Shown in pieces: positions 44,675-53,120 of a DNA stretch of 64,000 nt. The DNA is from Streptomyces atratus (GTDB lineage: Bacteria > Actinomycetota > Actinomycetes > Streptomycetales > Streptomycetaceae). The notes below the pieces were generated by a model. That model saw nothing but the letters and a program-made list of their open reading frames with translations. It was not told the DNA's origin and did no database searches. Position numbers and translations under genes: made by a program. Numbering within the stretch: position 1 is the stretch's first letter; every line of letters begins with the position of its first letter. Where the stretch lies: contig NZ_BMRN01000002.1 in NCBI RefSeq assembly GCF_014648655.1, forward strand, positions 441,813 to 505,812. Direction: 5' to 3'.

Positions 44675-45136
44675 TCAGGCCGGAGCGGCGGCGGACCATT
44701 CGACGGTCGGCGGCCGCACCCGGGCGCAGAGCGGCTGCCCCTTGGTGTCGGAGAGAGACAGCCGCGCGGTGAGATGCCCGGAGCGCACGGCGGCTTCGAG
44801 CACGGCCGGATCGATGTCGCCCAGCATCAGCTTGGCCCGCCGGAACATGGTGAAGAGGCCGTTCTCGTCGACCGTGCCCCAGGACAGGTAGACGAAGCGC
44901 CCGCCCAGCCGGTTCTGCACGTAAGGCCCCTTGATCTCGACACCGTCCTCGGCCGGGGCGACGGTGCAGTCCAAGGTCCACGAGGCCGACGGGGCGTCGC
45001 CCGGGTGCAGGTCGAGCAGTTCACCGGGCCTGTCCTTGCGCTGCACGCCCACGTGGATGTTGTGGGCGCCGGGGAAGTCGCTGTCGGGCCCACAGGCGAG
45101 GCCGGGGAGATGCGAGCCTTCGATATGGATCTGCAT
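44675..45136 (-). CDS. DUF5990 family protein
   Basis: A 153-residue protein, mainly beta, beginning MQIHIEGSHLPGLACGPDSD and with PYVQNRLGGRFVYLSWG in the middle. I recognise the pattern as the DUF5990 family of actinobacteria, for which no function is known. No signal peptide or catalytic motif is seen. GGAGGGG lies upstream of ATG 45136. It is downstream of the aminotransferase on the same strand, about 95 bp away, and may share its transcript. Confidence 0.8.
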   Translation of the reverse strand: MQIHIEGSHLPGLACGPDSDFPGAHNIHVGVQRKDRPGELLDLHPGDAPSASWTLDCTVAPAEDGVEIKGPYVQNRLGGRFVYLSWGTVDENGLFTMFRRAKLMLGDIDPAVLEAAVRSGHLTARLSLSDTKGQPLCARVRPPTVEWSAAAPA

Positions 45137-45230
45137 GTCCCCATGCTCCCCTCCCTCCGTGCACCTTCGGACCGCCGTCCGCGGCAGGGCGTGGAGTTCG
45201 CCGTGCAGGCAGGTGTGACGCCGGGACGCG

Positions 45231-46031
45231 TCAGATGGTGTCCCACGGCGCACCGTCGTAGGCCTGTCCGATCCGTTTCATCAGCTCCTCGTCCACCGTG
45301 AATTCGGTGTCGTCGATGCGCCGGACCGGCGCGATGCCCTGCGAGTTGGTGATGAACGCCGACCGGAACGCGGCCAGCCCGTCCAGCGTCACCGGGCGCC
45401 GTACCGACTCCAGCCCCGCGCCGGGCAGCTCCTGCTCCAGCAGCGCCATGGTGATGCCGAGCAGGGAGGGGGCTTGTGGCCAGACGACCGAAGTGCCGTC
45501 CCAGAAACCGATGTTGGTGATCGAACCCTCGGTCACCGCGCCGTCCGGCGTGGTCAGCAGGGCCTCGTCGAAACCGGCGCGTGCCGCGAGCCTTGCGTAG
45601 TACGTCTGCCCGAACTCGCCGGGACGTTTGATGTGCGGCACGGTCCGGGCGTACGGAACGGACATCAGGTCGTGCGGTTCGGGGGACTTCCGTGCCGGCT
45701 CGCGCACCGTGACCATCACGGTCGTCCCCGTGCCGACCGGCGACGGAAAGCCGTACACCCGGGTCGAGGCGTCCCGTACCCCGGCACTGTCCAGCGCGTG
45801 TCGGATCAGCTCGCGGACCCGCTCCCCGTCGAGACCGTGCTCGAACAGCTCCTGATTGGCGGAGTCCAGCCGGGCCAGATGCAGGGCGAGGCCGCGCACC
45901 TTTCCGTCCCTGACCTGCATGGCCGTGAAATGGCCGTAGTTGAGGAAGGTCGGAATCCGCAGATCCGCCTCGGTGGCCGGGTGCCCGTCGAACTCGGCGT
46001 AGGGGAAGGGTGCGGGAGGGGGAGTCGTCAT
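45231..46031 (-). CDS. Class IV aminotransferase (BCAT/D-amino acid/ADC lyase-like)
   Basis: PLP enzyme of 266 residues. Lys135 in HIKRPG aligns with the PLP lysine of D-amino acid aminotransferase, 19 residues before the AGFDEALL strand. VTEGSITNIGF is the phosphate-binding signature, and FLNYGHFTAMQVRDGKVRGL is the typical start. The fold-type IV group covers branched-chain and D-amino acid aminotransferases and 4-amino-4-deoxychorismate lyase, and sequence alone does not settle which. ATG 46031 is chosen over GTG 46040. Neither has a clear ribosome site. Confidence 0.87.
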   Translation of the reverse strand: MTTPPPAPFPYAEFDGHPATEADLRIPTFLNYGHFTAMQVRDGKVRGLALHLARLDSANQELFEHGLDGERVRELIRHALDSAGVRDASTRVYGFPSPVGTGTTVMVTVREPARKSPEPHDLMSVPYARTVPHIKRPGEFGQTYYARLAARAGFDEALLTTPDGAVTEGSITNIGFWDGTSVVWPQAPSLLGITMALLEQELPGAGLESVRRPVTLDGLAAFRSAFITNSQGIAPVRRIDDTEFTVDEELMKRIGQAYDGAPWDTI

Positions 46032-46082
46032 GCGATCCACCGTATGCCGCGGCGCGCGACGACGGCCCCCGACGGACAGGAC

Positions 46083-46110
46083 TTGACCTCAACCATGGTT
46101 GACATATGAG
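46083..46110 (+). promoter_or_regulatory. SoxR-type box in the FMN reductase promoter
   Basis: TTGACC (46083-46088) as -35 is followed by the perfect palindrome TCAACCATGGTTGA (46089-46102) and then TATGAG as a candidate -10. A MerR-family site between the two hexamers is typical. The core resembles the SoxR box CCTCAA-N6-TTGAGG, and the downstream gene's S. coelicolor counterpart is a known SoxR target. Confidence 0.65.
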
Positions 46111-46119
46111 CCTCTCCGT

Positions 46120-46746
46120 ATGGACCTCACCGCGACATCCTCATCCATCGCATCCACGACCGCCGCCACCGCACCTCTGAAGGTCGCGGTCATCCTCGCC
46201 AGCAATCGCGAAGGGCGGTTCGCCCCCGTCGTCTCCGACTGGTTCCTCTCGCGCACCACCGGTCATCCCGGCATCGAGACCGATCTGATCGACATCGCGG
46301 AACTCGACCTCCCGATCGCCCTCTCCTATCGGCCCGACGCCGATGCGCAGGCCCAACTGGCGGCCGTGTCGACCAGATTGGCGGAGGCCGATGCCTTCGT
46401 CGTCATCACCCCCGAGTACAACCACTCGTACCCGGCCCCGCTGAAGAACCTCATCGACCGGCATCACGCCGAGTGGCAGGCCAAACCCGTCGCCTTCGTC
46501 TCGTACGGCGGAGTTTCCGGAGGTCTGCGCGCCGTCGAGCATCTGAGGCAGGTCTTCGCGGAGCTGCACAGCGTCGGCATCCGGGAAACGGTGTCGTTCC
46601 ACAACGCGGGCGCCCTGTTCGACGACGAGGGCAGGCACAAGGACCCGGCGGGCTGCGACGCGGCGGCCAAGACGCTGCTCGACCAGCTGGTCTGGTGGGG
46701 GCGCACGCTGCGCGACGCCAAGGCCGTTCATCCCTACGGCGTCTGA
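46120..46746 (+). CDS. NADPH-dependent FMN reductase family protein
   Basis: Flavodoxin-fold reductase of 208 residues. The FMN phosphate loop ILASNREGRFAPVV is near residue 28. TPEYNHSYPAPLKNLIDR is the hallmark of the NADPH-dependent FMN reductase/azoreductase group, and SYGGVSGGLRAVEHLR follows. ATG 46120 lies directly after the SoxR-type promoter and may be leaderless. A TTG at 46099 inside that promoter is unlikely. In S. coelicolor the matching gene is induced by redox-active antibiotics through SoxR, which fits a role in quinone or flavin detoxification. Confidence 0.9.
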   Translation: MDLTATSSSIASTTAATAPLKVAVILASNREGRFAPVVSDWFLSRTTGHPGIETDLIDIAELDLPIALSYRPDADAQAQLAAVSTRLAEADAFVVITPEYNHSYPAPLKNLIDRHHAEWQAKPVAFVSYGGVSGGLRAVEHLRQVFAELHSVGIRETVSFHNAGALFDDEGRHKDPAGCDAAAKTLLDQLVWWGRTLRDAKAVHPYGV

Positions 46747-46835
46747 CCACCAGGCACTGCGCCGCGCCGCGACGCCCCCGACCACCGATGATGGGAGCAG
46801 GGACACTCCGTAACCGACCCCCGAGGAGCCCGAAG

Positions 46836-47174
46836 GTGACGACGCCGACAGTGCTGACCGTACTGACCACGACGGACAGCGAGGAGAAGGCCCATTCCCT
46901 GGCGCAGAGCGCGGTGGAGGCGCGGCTCGCCGCCTGCGTACAGATCTGCGCGCCCGTCACCTCGGTCTACCGCTGGCAGAACGCCATCGAGACCACCGAG
47001 GAGTGGCAGCTGCTGTTCAAGACGACGGCCGAGCGGTACGACGAACTGGAGGCCCATCTCCTGGCGGCGCACGACTACGAAACTCCGGAGATCGTCGCGA
47101 TCCCGGTGGTACGGGGCAGCGCCCGTTACCTCGACTGGGTCTTTGCCGAGACCGCCCCGGTCATCTCTCTGTAG
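46836..47174 (+). CDS. cutA: Divalent cation tolerance protein CutA
   Basis: A 112-residue trimeric ferredoxin-like protein of the CutA1 family, linked to copper tolerance and probably a signal-binding PII-like protein. Conserved parts: TVLTTTDSEEKAHSLAQ, ARLAACVQI, SVYRWQNAIETTEEWQLLFKT and YETPEIVAIPV. GAGGAG at 46823-46828 sets GTG 46836. It follows the FMN reductase by 90 bp on the same strand. A bidirectional hairpin separates it from the convergent SanA-like gene. Confidence 0.94.
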   Translation: MTTPTVLTVLTTTDSEEKAHSLAQSAVEARLAACVQICAPVTSVYRWQNAIETTEEWQLLFKTTAERYDELEAHLLAAHDYETPEIVAIPVVRGSARYLDWVFAETAPVISL

Positions 47175-47175
47175 A

Positions 47176-47201
47176 GCCGGCACCCGCCCGGGGGTGCCGG
47201 C
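47176..47201. terminator. Bidirectional terminator between cutA and the SanA-like gene
   Basis: GCCGGCACCC (47176-47185) and GGGTGCCGGC (47192-47201) form a perfect 10-bp stem with a 6-base loop, placed between the convergent stops. Confidence 0.75.
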
Positions 47202-47203
47202 CC

Positions 47204-47917
47204 TCAGCGCCCGTCCGCCGCCAGAGCCTCTTCGACCCCGGGCTCCTTCGGCCCCAGGAAGTGCGGGTCGGGCCTGAACACGGCATCCAGCGCCGCCTTC
47301 CCGGCCGCGAACATCTCCCGTGTCCCGCCGTAGTACCAGGTCGCATCGTGTACGGCGTCGACGCCGACCCCGTACGCATCGATCCCCGCGGTCCGGCACA
47401 GCGCGATCGCCCGCCGGATGTGGAACCCCTGGCTCACCAGCACCGCGCGGTCGACGCCGAAGATCTTCTTGGCCCGAACGCACGAGTCCCAGGTGTCGAA
47501 CCCGGCGAAGTCGCTCACGATCCGCTCGTCCGGCACCCCGTGCGCCCTGAGATACGTGCGCATGGCGTCGGGTTCGTCGTACTCCTTCCGGCTGTTGTCA
47601 CCGGTCACGAGCACGACCTTCACCTTCCCGTCCCGGTACAGCTCGGCGGCGGCGTTCAGCCGGTTCGCGAGATACGGCGACGGCTTGCCCTTCCAGAGAC
47701 CGGCCCCGAACACCATGGCGACCTGCTGCGCGGGCGCGTCCGCGGTCGTCCTGACGCGGGCGTCGGCCACGGAGTACATCCAGGTCGCGGGCGCCAGCGC
47801 CGCCACACAGGCGACCATCACCCCCTGCACGAGCCGCCGCTGCCCGCGCCGCGTCCGCGGCCATCGCGGCCGCAACCGCCCGAGCCGCCCCAGCCGTCCC
47901 GGCTGCTTCTCCCGCAT
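47204..47917 (-). CDS. SanA/YdcF-like DUF218 membrane protein
   Basis: A 237-residue protein with a basic N-terminus (GRLRPRWPRTRRGQRR), one membrane helix near 32-48 and an extracytoplasmic DUF218 domain. AMVFGAGLWKGKPSPYLANRL is the first conserved block, VVLVTGDNSRKEYDEPDAM the second and VLVSQGFHIRRAIALCR the third. Escherichia coli SanA affects envelope barrier function and vancomycin sensitivity; the biochemical role is unsettled. GGGGGG lies before ATG 47917. Its upstream region carries the inverted repeat GGAAACGGTT/AACCGTTTCC. Confidence 0.88.
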   Translation of the reverse strand: MREKQPGRLGRLGRLRPRWPRTRRGQRRLVQGVMVACVAALAPATWMYSVADARVRTTADAPAQQVAMVFGAGLWKGKPSPYLANRLNAAAELYRDGKVKVVLVTGDNSRKEYDEPDAMRTYLRAHGVPDERIVSDFAGFDTWDSCVRAKKIFGVDRAVLVSQGFHIRRAIALCRTAGIDAYGVGVDAVHDATWYYGGTREMFAAGKAALDAVFRPDPHFLGPKEPGVEEALAADGR

Positions 47918-48066
47918 GGGTGTCCCCCCGTCCGCGCCCTGTGTTGTGCCGTGCTGTCCCACATGATCGGACGAGCGATGGGGGGAAACGGTTCTCCATC
48001 TCCCGATTTCATTGATTTCGTAACCGTTTCCGATCTTGCCGCAGACGCTTCGGGCATGATGTCCGC

Positions 48067-48402
48067 ATGAACCGACCTGGAACCGGGACGGGCGACTGGG
48101 TGACCGTCGCCGCGTACGAGAATCTGAAGGGCCGACCGCATCCCGCGGCTGCCGTCCGCGCTTGACTGCGGGACCGGGGCATCGACTGGATGCCGTTCGC
48201 CGTCGACGACCTGCACGTCGACCTGGCCTGCGGCCCGGGCCCGGACGGTCGCTGGCACGGCTGGATCACCGTCCGCGTCCGGGCTTCGGTGCTGATTCCG
48301 CTCGGCCTCCATCCCGACCAGCCGACCTCGCGGCCAGGATTCCCGCCCGCCCCGGCGTGGTGGCACGCGGCAGCCGAACGGGCGGCCCGGAAAACCCATT
48401 GA
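48067..48402 (+). pseudogene. Small hypothetical gene interrupted by an in-frame TGA
   Basis: From ATG 48067 the frame reads DWVTVAAYENLKGRPHPAAA, meets TGA at 48163-48165, and continues in the same frame as LRDRGIDWMPFAVDDLHVDL to a stop at 48400-48402, near codon 112. Both halves have normal codon bias and read like one compact protein. The stop could come from a TGG Trp codon by one change. A product from ATG 48190 is possible but would lack the first third. Family unknown. Confidence 0.6.
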
Positions 48403-48433
48403 GTACGCGCCCGCCGCCCGCCACGCCGACCCC

Positions 48434-48859
48434 ATGCCTTCCCCACGCCATGTGTTCCTCGACCCCGATGGTGCGGCCACCGACCGGCTGTATGTGGTGG
48501 TGACGGCTCCCATCAGGGGCGTTTACCAGCAGCAGTACGGCGGTACGGCCTGCCGGCAGGGCGAGGCGGAGGGGTTCCTCGTCCCGGTGCGCTCGCCGAT
48601 GAACTCGGCGCGCTGCGGCAGCTCTTCGAGCAGCACTTCCGCGGTGCGGACACGAGGAACCGCCCCTGGACGCCGGACGAGCGGGCCACCCTGCGCAGCG
48701 CGGTCGGGGACATCCTCTGCCGGCTCGGCGACGGCGTGGACCACCAGCCCCGCGAACTGCTCCGGGACGAGAGCCGGTTGGACGAGACGGACGAGGCATG
48801 GAGTGCCGGTGCTCACTCCGGACGGGCCGGGCATGCTGCTCCGGTGCACCTCGGACTGA
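48434..48859 (+). pseudogene. DUF6210-like gene with two compensating frameshifts
   Basis: The frame from ATG 48434 reads HVFLDPDGAATDRLYVVVTA to EGFLVPV. The coding signal then moves to another frame at about 48598 (DELGALRQLFEQHFRGADTR to ETDEAW), and returns to the first at about 48803 (VPVLTPDGPGMLLRC) up to the stop. Together the three pieces match the layout of DUF6210 proteins. The uncorrected frame also stays open, but its middle third is a Ser/Arg-rich shadow. One shift near 48590 and one near 48800 explain it. A sequencing error would have to occur twice. Confidence 0.6.
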
Positions 48860-48899
48860 GACCGGCGATTGTCCGGAGGATGCCCAGTAGCATCGGGCA

Positions 48900-49712
48900 A
48901 TGTTGCTTCCACGGCTGATCGCCTCCGATCTCGACGGCACACTCCTGCGCAACGACGGAACCCTCTCGCCCCGCACCCTGCGCGCCCTGCGCACGGCCGA
49001 GAGCGCCGGTGCGGAGGTCGTCCTCGTCACCGCCCGGCCGCCCAGATTCGTCGACCGGCTCGCCGAGGCCGCCGGCCTCGTCGGGACGGCCGTGTGCAGC
49101 AACGGGGCGCTGGTGTACGACATCGGGACGCGCACCGTCGTCTCCTCCCGCGCCCTGCCCCTCGCCACCGCCCGGCGCGTGGCCACCGCACTCGCCGCCG
49201 CCGTGCCCGAGATCGGCTTCGCCCTGGAGACCGGCAGCCACGTCCTGTACGAACCCGCCTACCGGCTGCGGCTCTCCGAGGACATCGACGCCGAGCTGCC
49301 CGTACCGTCGCTGGCGGATCTGTGGCTGACCGACCTCCCCGTCACCAAGCTGCTCGCCTGGTCGGACCGGCTCGACGCGGACGCCCTGCTGGCCGCTGCC
49401 GAGGAAGGGGCGGGCGGCGAGGTACAGCTCACCCACTCCGGCGGGCGCGGGCTGCTGGAGATCAGCGCGTCCGGCGTCACCAAGGCCGGCACCCTCTCGA
49501 TGCTGTGCGCCGGGCGGGGCATCGACGCCACGGAGGTCATCGCCTTCGGCGACATGCCCAACGACCTGACCGTCCTCGACTGGGCCGGCACCGGCTACGC
49601 GATGGGCAACGCCCACCCGAGCGTGCTGGCCGCCATAAGGACGCACACGCTCTCCAACGAGGAGGACGGGGTCGCGCACGTCATCGAGCGGCTCTTCGGC
49701 AACACAGCCTGA
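48900..49712 (+). CDS. HAD superfamily Cof-type phosphatase
   Basis: Phosphatase of 270 residues, class IIB. Motif I is ASDLDGTLL with nucleophile Asp10 and acid Asp12, motif II LVTARP, motif III Lys in GVTKAGTLSML, motif IV FGDMPNDLTVL. These enzymes hydrolyse sugar phosphates and phosphorylated cofactors such as FMN and PLP, and specificity is broad. It starts at ATG 48900, 40 bp after the frameshifted gene, and is followed by a tandem repeat array. Confidence 0.94.
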   Translation: MLLPRLIASDLDGTLLRNDGTLSPRTLRALRTAESAGAEVVLVTARPPRFVDRLAEAAGLVGTAVCSNGALVYDIGTRTVVSSRALPLATARRVATALAAAVPEIGFALETGSHVLYEPAYRLRLSEDIDAELPVPSLADLWLTDLPVTKLLAWSDRLDADALLAAAEEGAGGEVQLTHSGGRGLLEISASGVTKAGTLSMLCAGRGIDATEVIAFGDMPNDLTVLDWAGTGYAMGNAHPSVLAAIRTHTLSNEEDGVAHVIERLFGNTA

Positions 49713-49716
49713 TATC

Positions 49717-49841
49717 GAGACCTCGCCCGGCACCGGGACCTCGCCCGGCACCGGGACCTCGCCCGGAACCGGGACCTCGCCCGGCACCGGGACCCGGCCC
49801 GACACCGAGACTCCGCCCGGAACCGAGACCCCGGCTGAACC
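49717..49841 (+). repeat. 18-bp tandem repeat array, about seven copies
   Basis: Beginning 5 bp after the HAD gene stop, units of the form GGGACCTCGCCCGGCACC repeat seven times: four nearly identical, the last three degenerate. With 18-bp units and no spacer it is a minisatellite, not CRISPR. It could be translated as hexapeptides, but no open gene with a start covers it. The 102 bases after it, to 49943, show nothing. Confidence 0.85.
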
Positions 49842-49943
49842 GATACCGCGCCCGCCGCCGCCCCGACCGCTCGATGCGCCCGCGGAAAGCACCCGTCACC
49901 CTCACGCAACGGTGCGGCAATCCCGGCCCCGCACCATCGGTTC

Positions 49944-50174
49944 ATGACGGAGTCGGCACCGGCACATCCCGATGAGTCCCTGCCCCTCGACAGCACGGCG
50001 CAACTGTTGACCCGCATCACCGCACAGCTCGGCACCCAGCTCAGCCGCGTCTCCCTGAACGGAACCCGACGGGCCGCGCAGGCCCCCGCCTCAGGGGCTG
50101 TCCGGCGGTTCGCGGCCGGGGTCGCGACGACCGAACAGCGCCTTCCCCGAGCCGCCCGCCGCGCATCCGCCTGA
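49944..50174 (+). CDS. Doubtful small hypothetical protein
   Basis: An ATG-started frame of 76 residues between the repeat array and dgt. Composition is Ala/Arg/Ser/Thr-rich, with one plausible amphipathic helix (AQLLTRITAQLGTQLSRVSL). No ribosome site and no family are recognised. Third-position GC is acceptable, and the gap would otherwise be empty. Listed as possible only. Confidence 0.3.
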   Translation: MTESAPAHPDESLPLDSTAQLLTRITAQLGTQLSRVSLNGTRRAAQAPASGAVRRFAAGVATTEQRLPRAARRASA

Positions 50175-50210
50175 GCCCTCCTGTCGGCCCGGCCGTTTAC
50201 TGTCGGAACC

Positions 50211-51533
50211 ATGGACGGCATGGACGGTACGCAGGGAACACAGGACCACGGCATGGCCCCCTACGGTGCGGCCGACGCCGAGCGCTGGGACACCGAGCCG
50301 GACAAACGGCCCGGTCGTACCGCATTCCAGCGTGACCGCGCAAGAGTGCTGCACTCCGCCGCGCTGCGCCGTCTCGCCGGGAAGACCCAGGTCGTCACCC
50401 CCGGCACCCGCAGCCACGCCTGGGACGCCAGCCCGCGTACCCGGCTCACGCACTCCCTGGAATGCGCACAGGTCGGCCGCGAACTCGGGGCGGCGCTCGG
50501 CTGCGACCCCGATCTGGTCGAGACGGCCTGCCTCGCCCATGACCTGGGCCACCCGCCGTTCGGACACAACGGGGAGCAGGCGCTCAACGACTTCGCGTCG
50601 GACTGCGGGGGCTTCGAGGGCAACGCCCAGTCGCTGCGCCTGCTGACCAGGCTCGAACCGAAGCGGTTCGTGCCCGACACCCGGACCGGCGAGCTGGTCA
50701 GCGTCGGACTCAACCTGACCCGTGCCGCTCTGGACGCGGCCACCAAGTACCCGTGGCCGCGTGGCGGGCACCCCTTTGACCCCGGATCGCCGAAATTCGG
50801 GGTGTACGAGGACGACCTGCCGGTCTTCGAGTGGGCCCGCCAGGGCGCTCCGAAGGACCGCAAGTGCTTCGAGGCCCAGGTCATGGACTGGTCCGACGAT
50901 GTCGCGTACTCGGTGCACGACTTCGAGGACGGGCTGCACGCCGGGCACATCGACCCCAATTGTCTCTACGCCGAGCCCGAGCGGAACGAGATCTGGGCGG
51001 TCGCCATCGGCCGCTACGTCCCGGTGGACACCGAGCCCGAGGAACTGGCCGACGCTCTGGACCGGCTCATCGGTCAGGATTGGTGGCCGCACGGCTACGA
51101 CGGATCCGCCGTCGCCCAGGCCCGGCTGAAGGACGCGACGAGCCAGCTGATCGGCCGGTTCTGTCTCGCCGCCGAGAGCAGTACCCGGCTGGCGTACGGG
51201 ACGGGCCGGCTCGGCCGCTACGGCGCCGACCTCGTCGTCCCGCGCGAGGCACGCAACGAATGCGCCGTGCTCAAGGCAGTCGCAGACCGGTACGTCATGC
51301 AGCGCGCCGAGCAGGAGGCCATCCGCGCCGACCAGCGGATCGTCATCGCGGAACTGGCCGCCGCGCTGACCGCACGTGCCCCGGAGGGGCTGGAGCCGCA
51401 GTTCCGGGCGCTGTTCTACGCCGCCCACGACGACGACAGGGCCCGCAAGCGGGTCCTGGTCGACCAGATCGCCGCCCTGACCGACGCCTCCGCACGCTCC
51501 CTGCACGCATCGCTCACCGGCCGCCGCCGCTGA
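50211..51533 (+). CDS. dgt: Deoxyguanosinetriphosphate triphosphohydrolase-like protein
   Basis: HD-domain enzyme of 440 residues that splits dGTP or other dNTPs into nucleoside and triphosphate. Conserved blocks: [40 protein letters not shown], then the metal motif [17 protein letters not shown], and [17 protein letters not shown] with another metal Asp. Several in-frame starts (50211, 50220, 50253) make the first dozen residues uncertain. In this chromosome type dgt sits just ahead of dnaG, with a reductase between them here. It is probably involved in nucleotide-pool balance. Confidence 0.95.
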   Translation: MDGMDGTQGTQDHGMAPYGAADAERWDTEPDKRPGRTAFQRDRARVLHSAALRRLAGKTQVVTPGTRSHAWDASPRTRLTHSLECAQVGRELGAALGCDPDLVETACLAHDLGHPPFGHNGEQALNDFASDCGGFEGNAQSLRLLTRLEPKRFVPDTRTGELVSVGLNLTRAALDAATKYPWPRGGHPFDPGSPKFGVYEDDLPVFEWARQGAPKDRKCFEAQVMDWSDDVAYSVHDFEDGLHAGHIDPNCLYAEPERNEIWAVAIGRYVPVDTEPEELADALDRLIGQDWWPHGYDGSAVAQARLKDATSQLIGRFCLAAESSTRLAYGTGRLGRYGADLVVPREARNECAVLKAVADRYVMQRAEQEAIRADQRIVIAELAAALTARAPEGLEPQFRALFYAAHDDDRARKRVLVDQIAALTDASARSLHASLTGRRR

Positions 51534-51715
51534 CCGGGGTCCCGTCCCCGGCCGGTCGTGTCCGCGAGCCGCACGGCGCGGTATCGACCGAGCCGCGCGG
51601 AGCGGCCTGTGACCACTGGGTGTGACCTGATCGGTGTACACCCTCTTTCGCCATCACGCTGCGTGCGGGACGCTCGCAGTTGGGCCCCGCGCAGCAAGCA
51701 CCGAGGAGGCATCAC

Positions 51716-52975
51716 GTGGTCGACGCACATCGGACGTTCGTCATCGTCGGCGGAGGACTGGCAGGAGCGAAGGCAGCCGAGACACTCCGGGCGGAAGGTT
51801 TCAGCGGCCGGGTGATCCTTCTCGGCGATGAACGCGACCATCCGTACGAACGGCCGCCGCTCTCCAAGGGCTATCTGACCGGCAAGGAGGAGCGGGACAG
51901 CGTCTTCGTCCACGAGACCGCCTGGTACGCGGGCGCCGACATCGAGCTCCACCTGGGCCAGCCCGTCACCAGCCTCGACCGGGAGGCCCGCTCCGTACAG
52001 CTCGGCGACGGCACCGTCGTCCACTACGACAAGCTGCTGCTCGCCACCGGGGCCGAGCCGCGCCGTCTCCCCATTCCGGGTACGGACCTGGCCGGAGTCC
52101 ACCATTTGCGCCGTCTCGCCCACTCGGACCGGCTGCGCAACGTACTAGCCTCCCTCGGCCGCGACAACGGCCATCTGGTGATCGCCGGGGCCGGCTGGAT
52201 CGGCCTGGAGGTCGCGGCGGCGGCACGCGGTTACGGCGCCGAGGTCACCGTCGTCGAACCGGAGCCGACGCCACTGCATCAGGTCGTCGGGCCCGAACTG
52301 GGCCAGATCTTCACCGATCTGCACAGCGACCACGGTGTCCGCTTCCACTTCGGCGTCCGCCTCGCCGAGATCATCGGCCAGGACGGCCTGGTCCTCGCGG
52401 TCCGCACCGACGACGGCGAGGAGCACCCCGCCCACGACGTGCTCGCCGCGATCGGTGCCGCCCCCCGTACCGCCCTCGCCGAAGCCGCGGGGCTCGACAT
52501 GGCCGCGCGCAAGGACGGCGGCGGCATCGCCGTCGACGCCTCCCTGCGCACCAGTGACCCGCACATCTTCGCGGCCGGTGACGTCGCCAACGTGGCCCAT
52601 CCGCTGCTCGGCGCCCGGCTGCGCGTGGAGCACTGGGCGAACGCGCTGAACAGCGGCCCGGCAGCGGCCCGCGCCATGCTCGGCAAGGACGTCAGCTACG
52701 ACCGGGTGCCGTACTTCTTCTCCGACCAGTACGATCTCGGCCTCGAATACTCGGGCTGGGCGCCGCCGGGCAGCTACGACCAGGTGGTCATCCGCGGCGA
52801 CGCGGGGAAGCGTGAGTTCATCGCCTTCTGGCTGAAGGACCGCCGGGTACTGGCCGGGATGAACGTCAACGTGTGGGACGTCACCGAGACCGTGCAGGAG
52901 CTGATCCGGTCCGGCCGGCAGGTCGACCCGGACGCACTGGCGGACCCGTCGGTACCGCTGGTCTCCCTGAACTGA
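51716..52975 (+). CDS. NAD(P)/FAD-dependent ferredoxin-reductase-like oxidoreductase
   Basis: Flavoprotein of 419 residues, class of putidaredoxin/rhodocoxin reductases. The FAD dinucleotide fold starts at IVGGGLAGAKAAETLR, the NAD fold at VIAGAGWIGLEVAAAARGYG, and the second FAD signature is IFAAGDVANV. The C-terminal reductase domain starts at about residue 330 (VPYFFSDQYDLGLEYSG). It would pass electrons from NAD(P)H to a ferredoxin for a P450 or dioxygenase, but neither partner is encoded nearby. GAGGAGG at 51703-51709 sets GTG 51716. Confidence 0.93.
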   Translation: MVDAHRTFVIVGGGLAGAKAAETLRAEGFSGRVILLGDERDHPYERPPLSKGYLTGKEERDSVFVHETAWYAGADIELHLGQPVTSLDREARSVQLGDGTVVHYDKLLLATGAEPRRLPIPGTDLAGVHHLRRLAHSDRLRNVLASLGRDNGHLVIAGAGWIGLEVAAAARGYGAEVTVVEPEPTPLHQVVGPELGQIFTDLHSDHGVRFHFGVRLAEIIGQDGLVLAVRTDDGEEHPAHDVLAAIGAAPRTALAEAAGLDMAARKDGGGIAVDASLRTSDPHIFAAGDVANVAHPLLGARLRVEHWANALNSGPAAARAMLGKDVSYDRVPYFFSDQYDLGLEYSGWAPPGSYDQVVIRGDAGKREFIAFWLKDRRVLAGMNVNVWDVTETVQELIRSGRQVDPDALADPSVPLVSLN

Positions 52976-53120
52976 GCCGAGCCGAGTCGGCCGTTCCGCC
53001 CGGTGGCCCCGGACGGGACGGCTCAGCCGTACGGCACCCGCCAGGCGTCCTCGCCGCCGGGTTCCACGGATCACATTGCCGCGCGGCACAGCTGTCGTAC
53101 CCCACCCGTAGACTTCACCC

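Noticed and set aside
48163..48165. Selenocysteine reading of the in-frame TGA
   Set aside because: No SECIS-like hairpin directly downstream and no known selenoprotein similarity. A nonsense mutation is simpler.
49717..49841. Possible CRISPR array
   Set aside because: Units are 18 bp without spacers and no cas gene is present.
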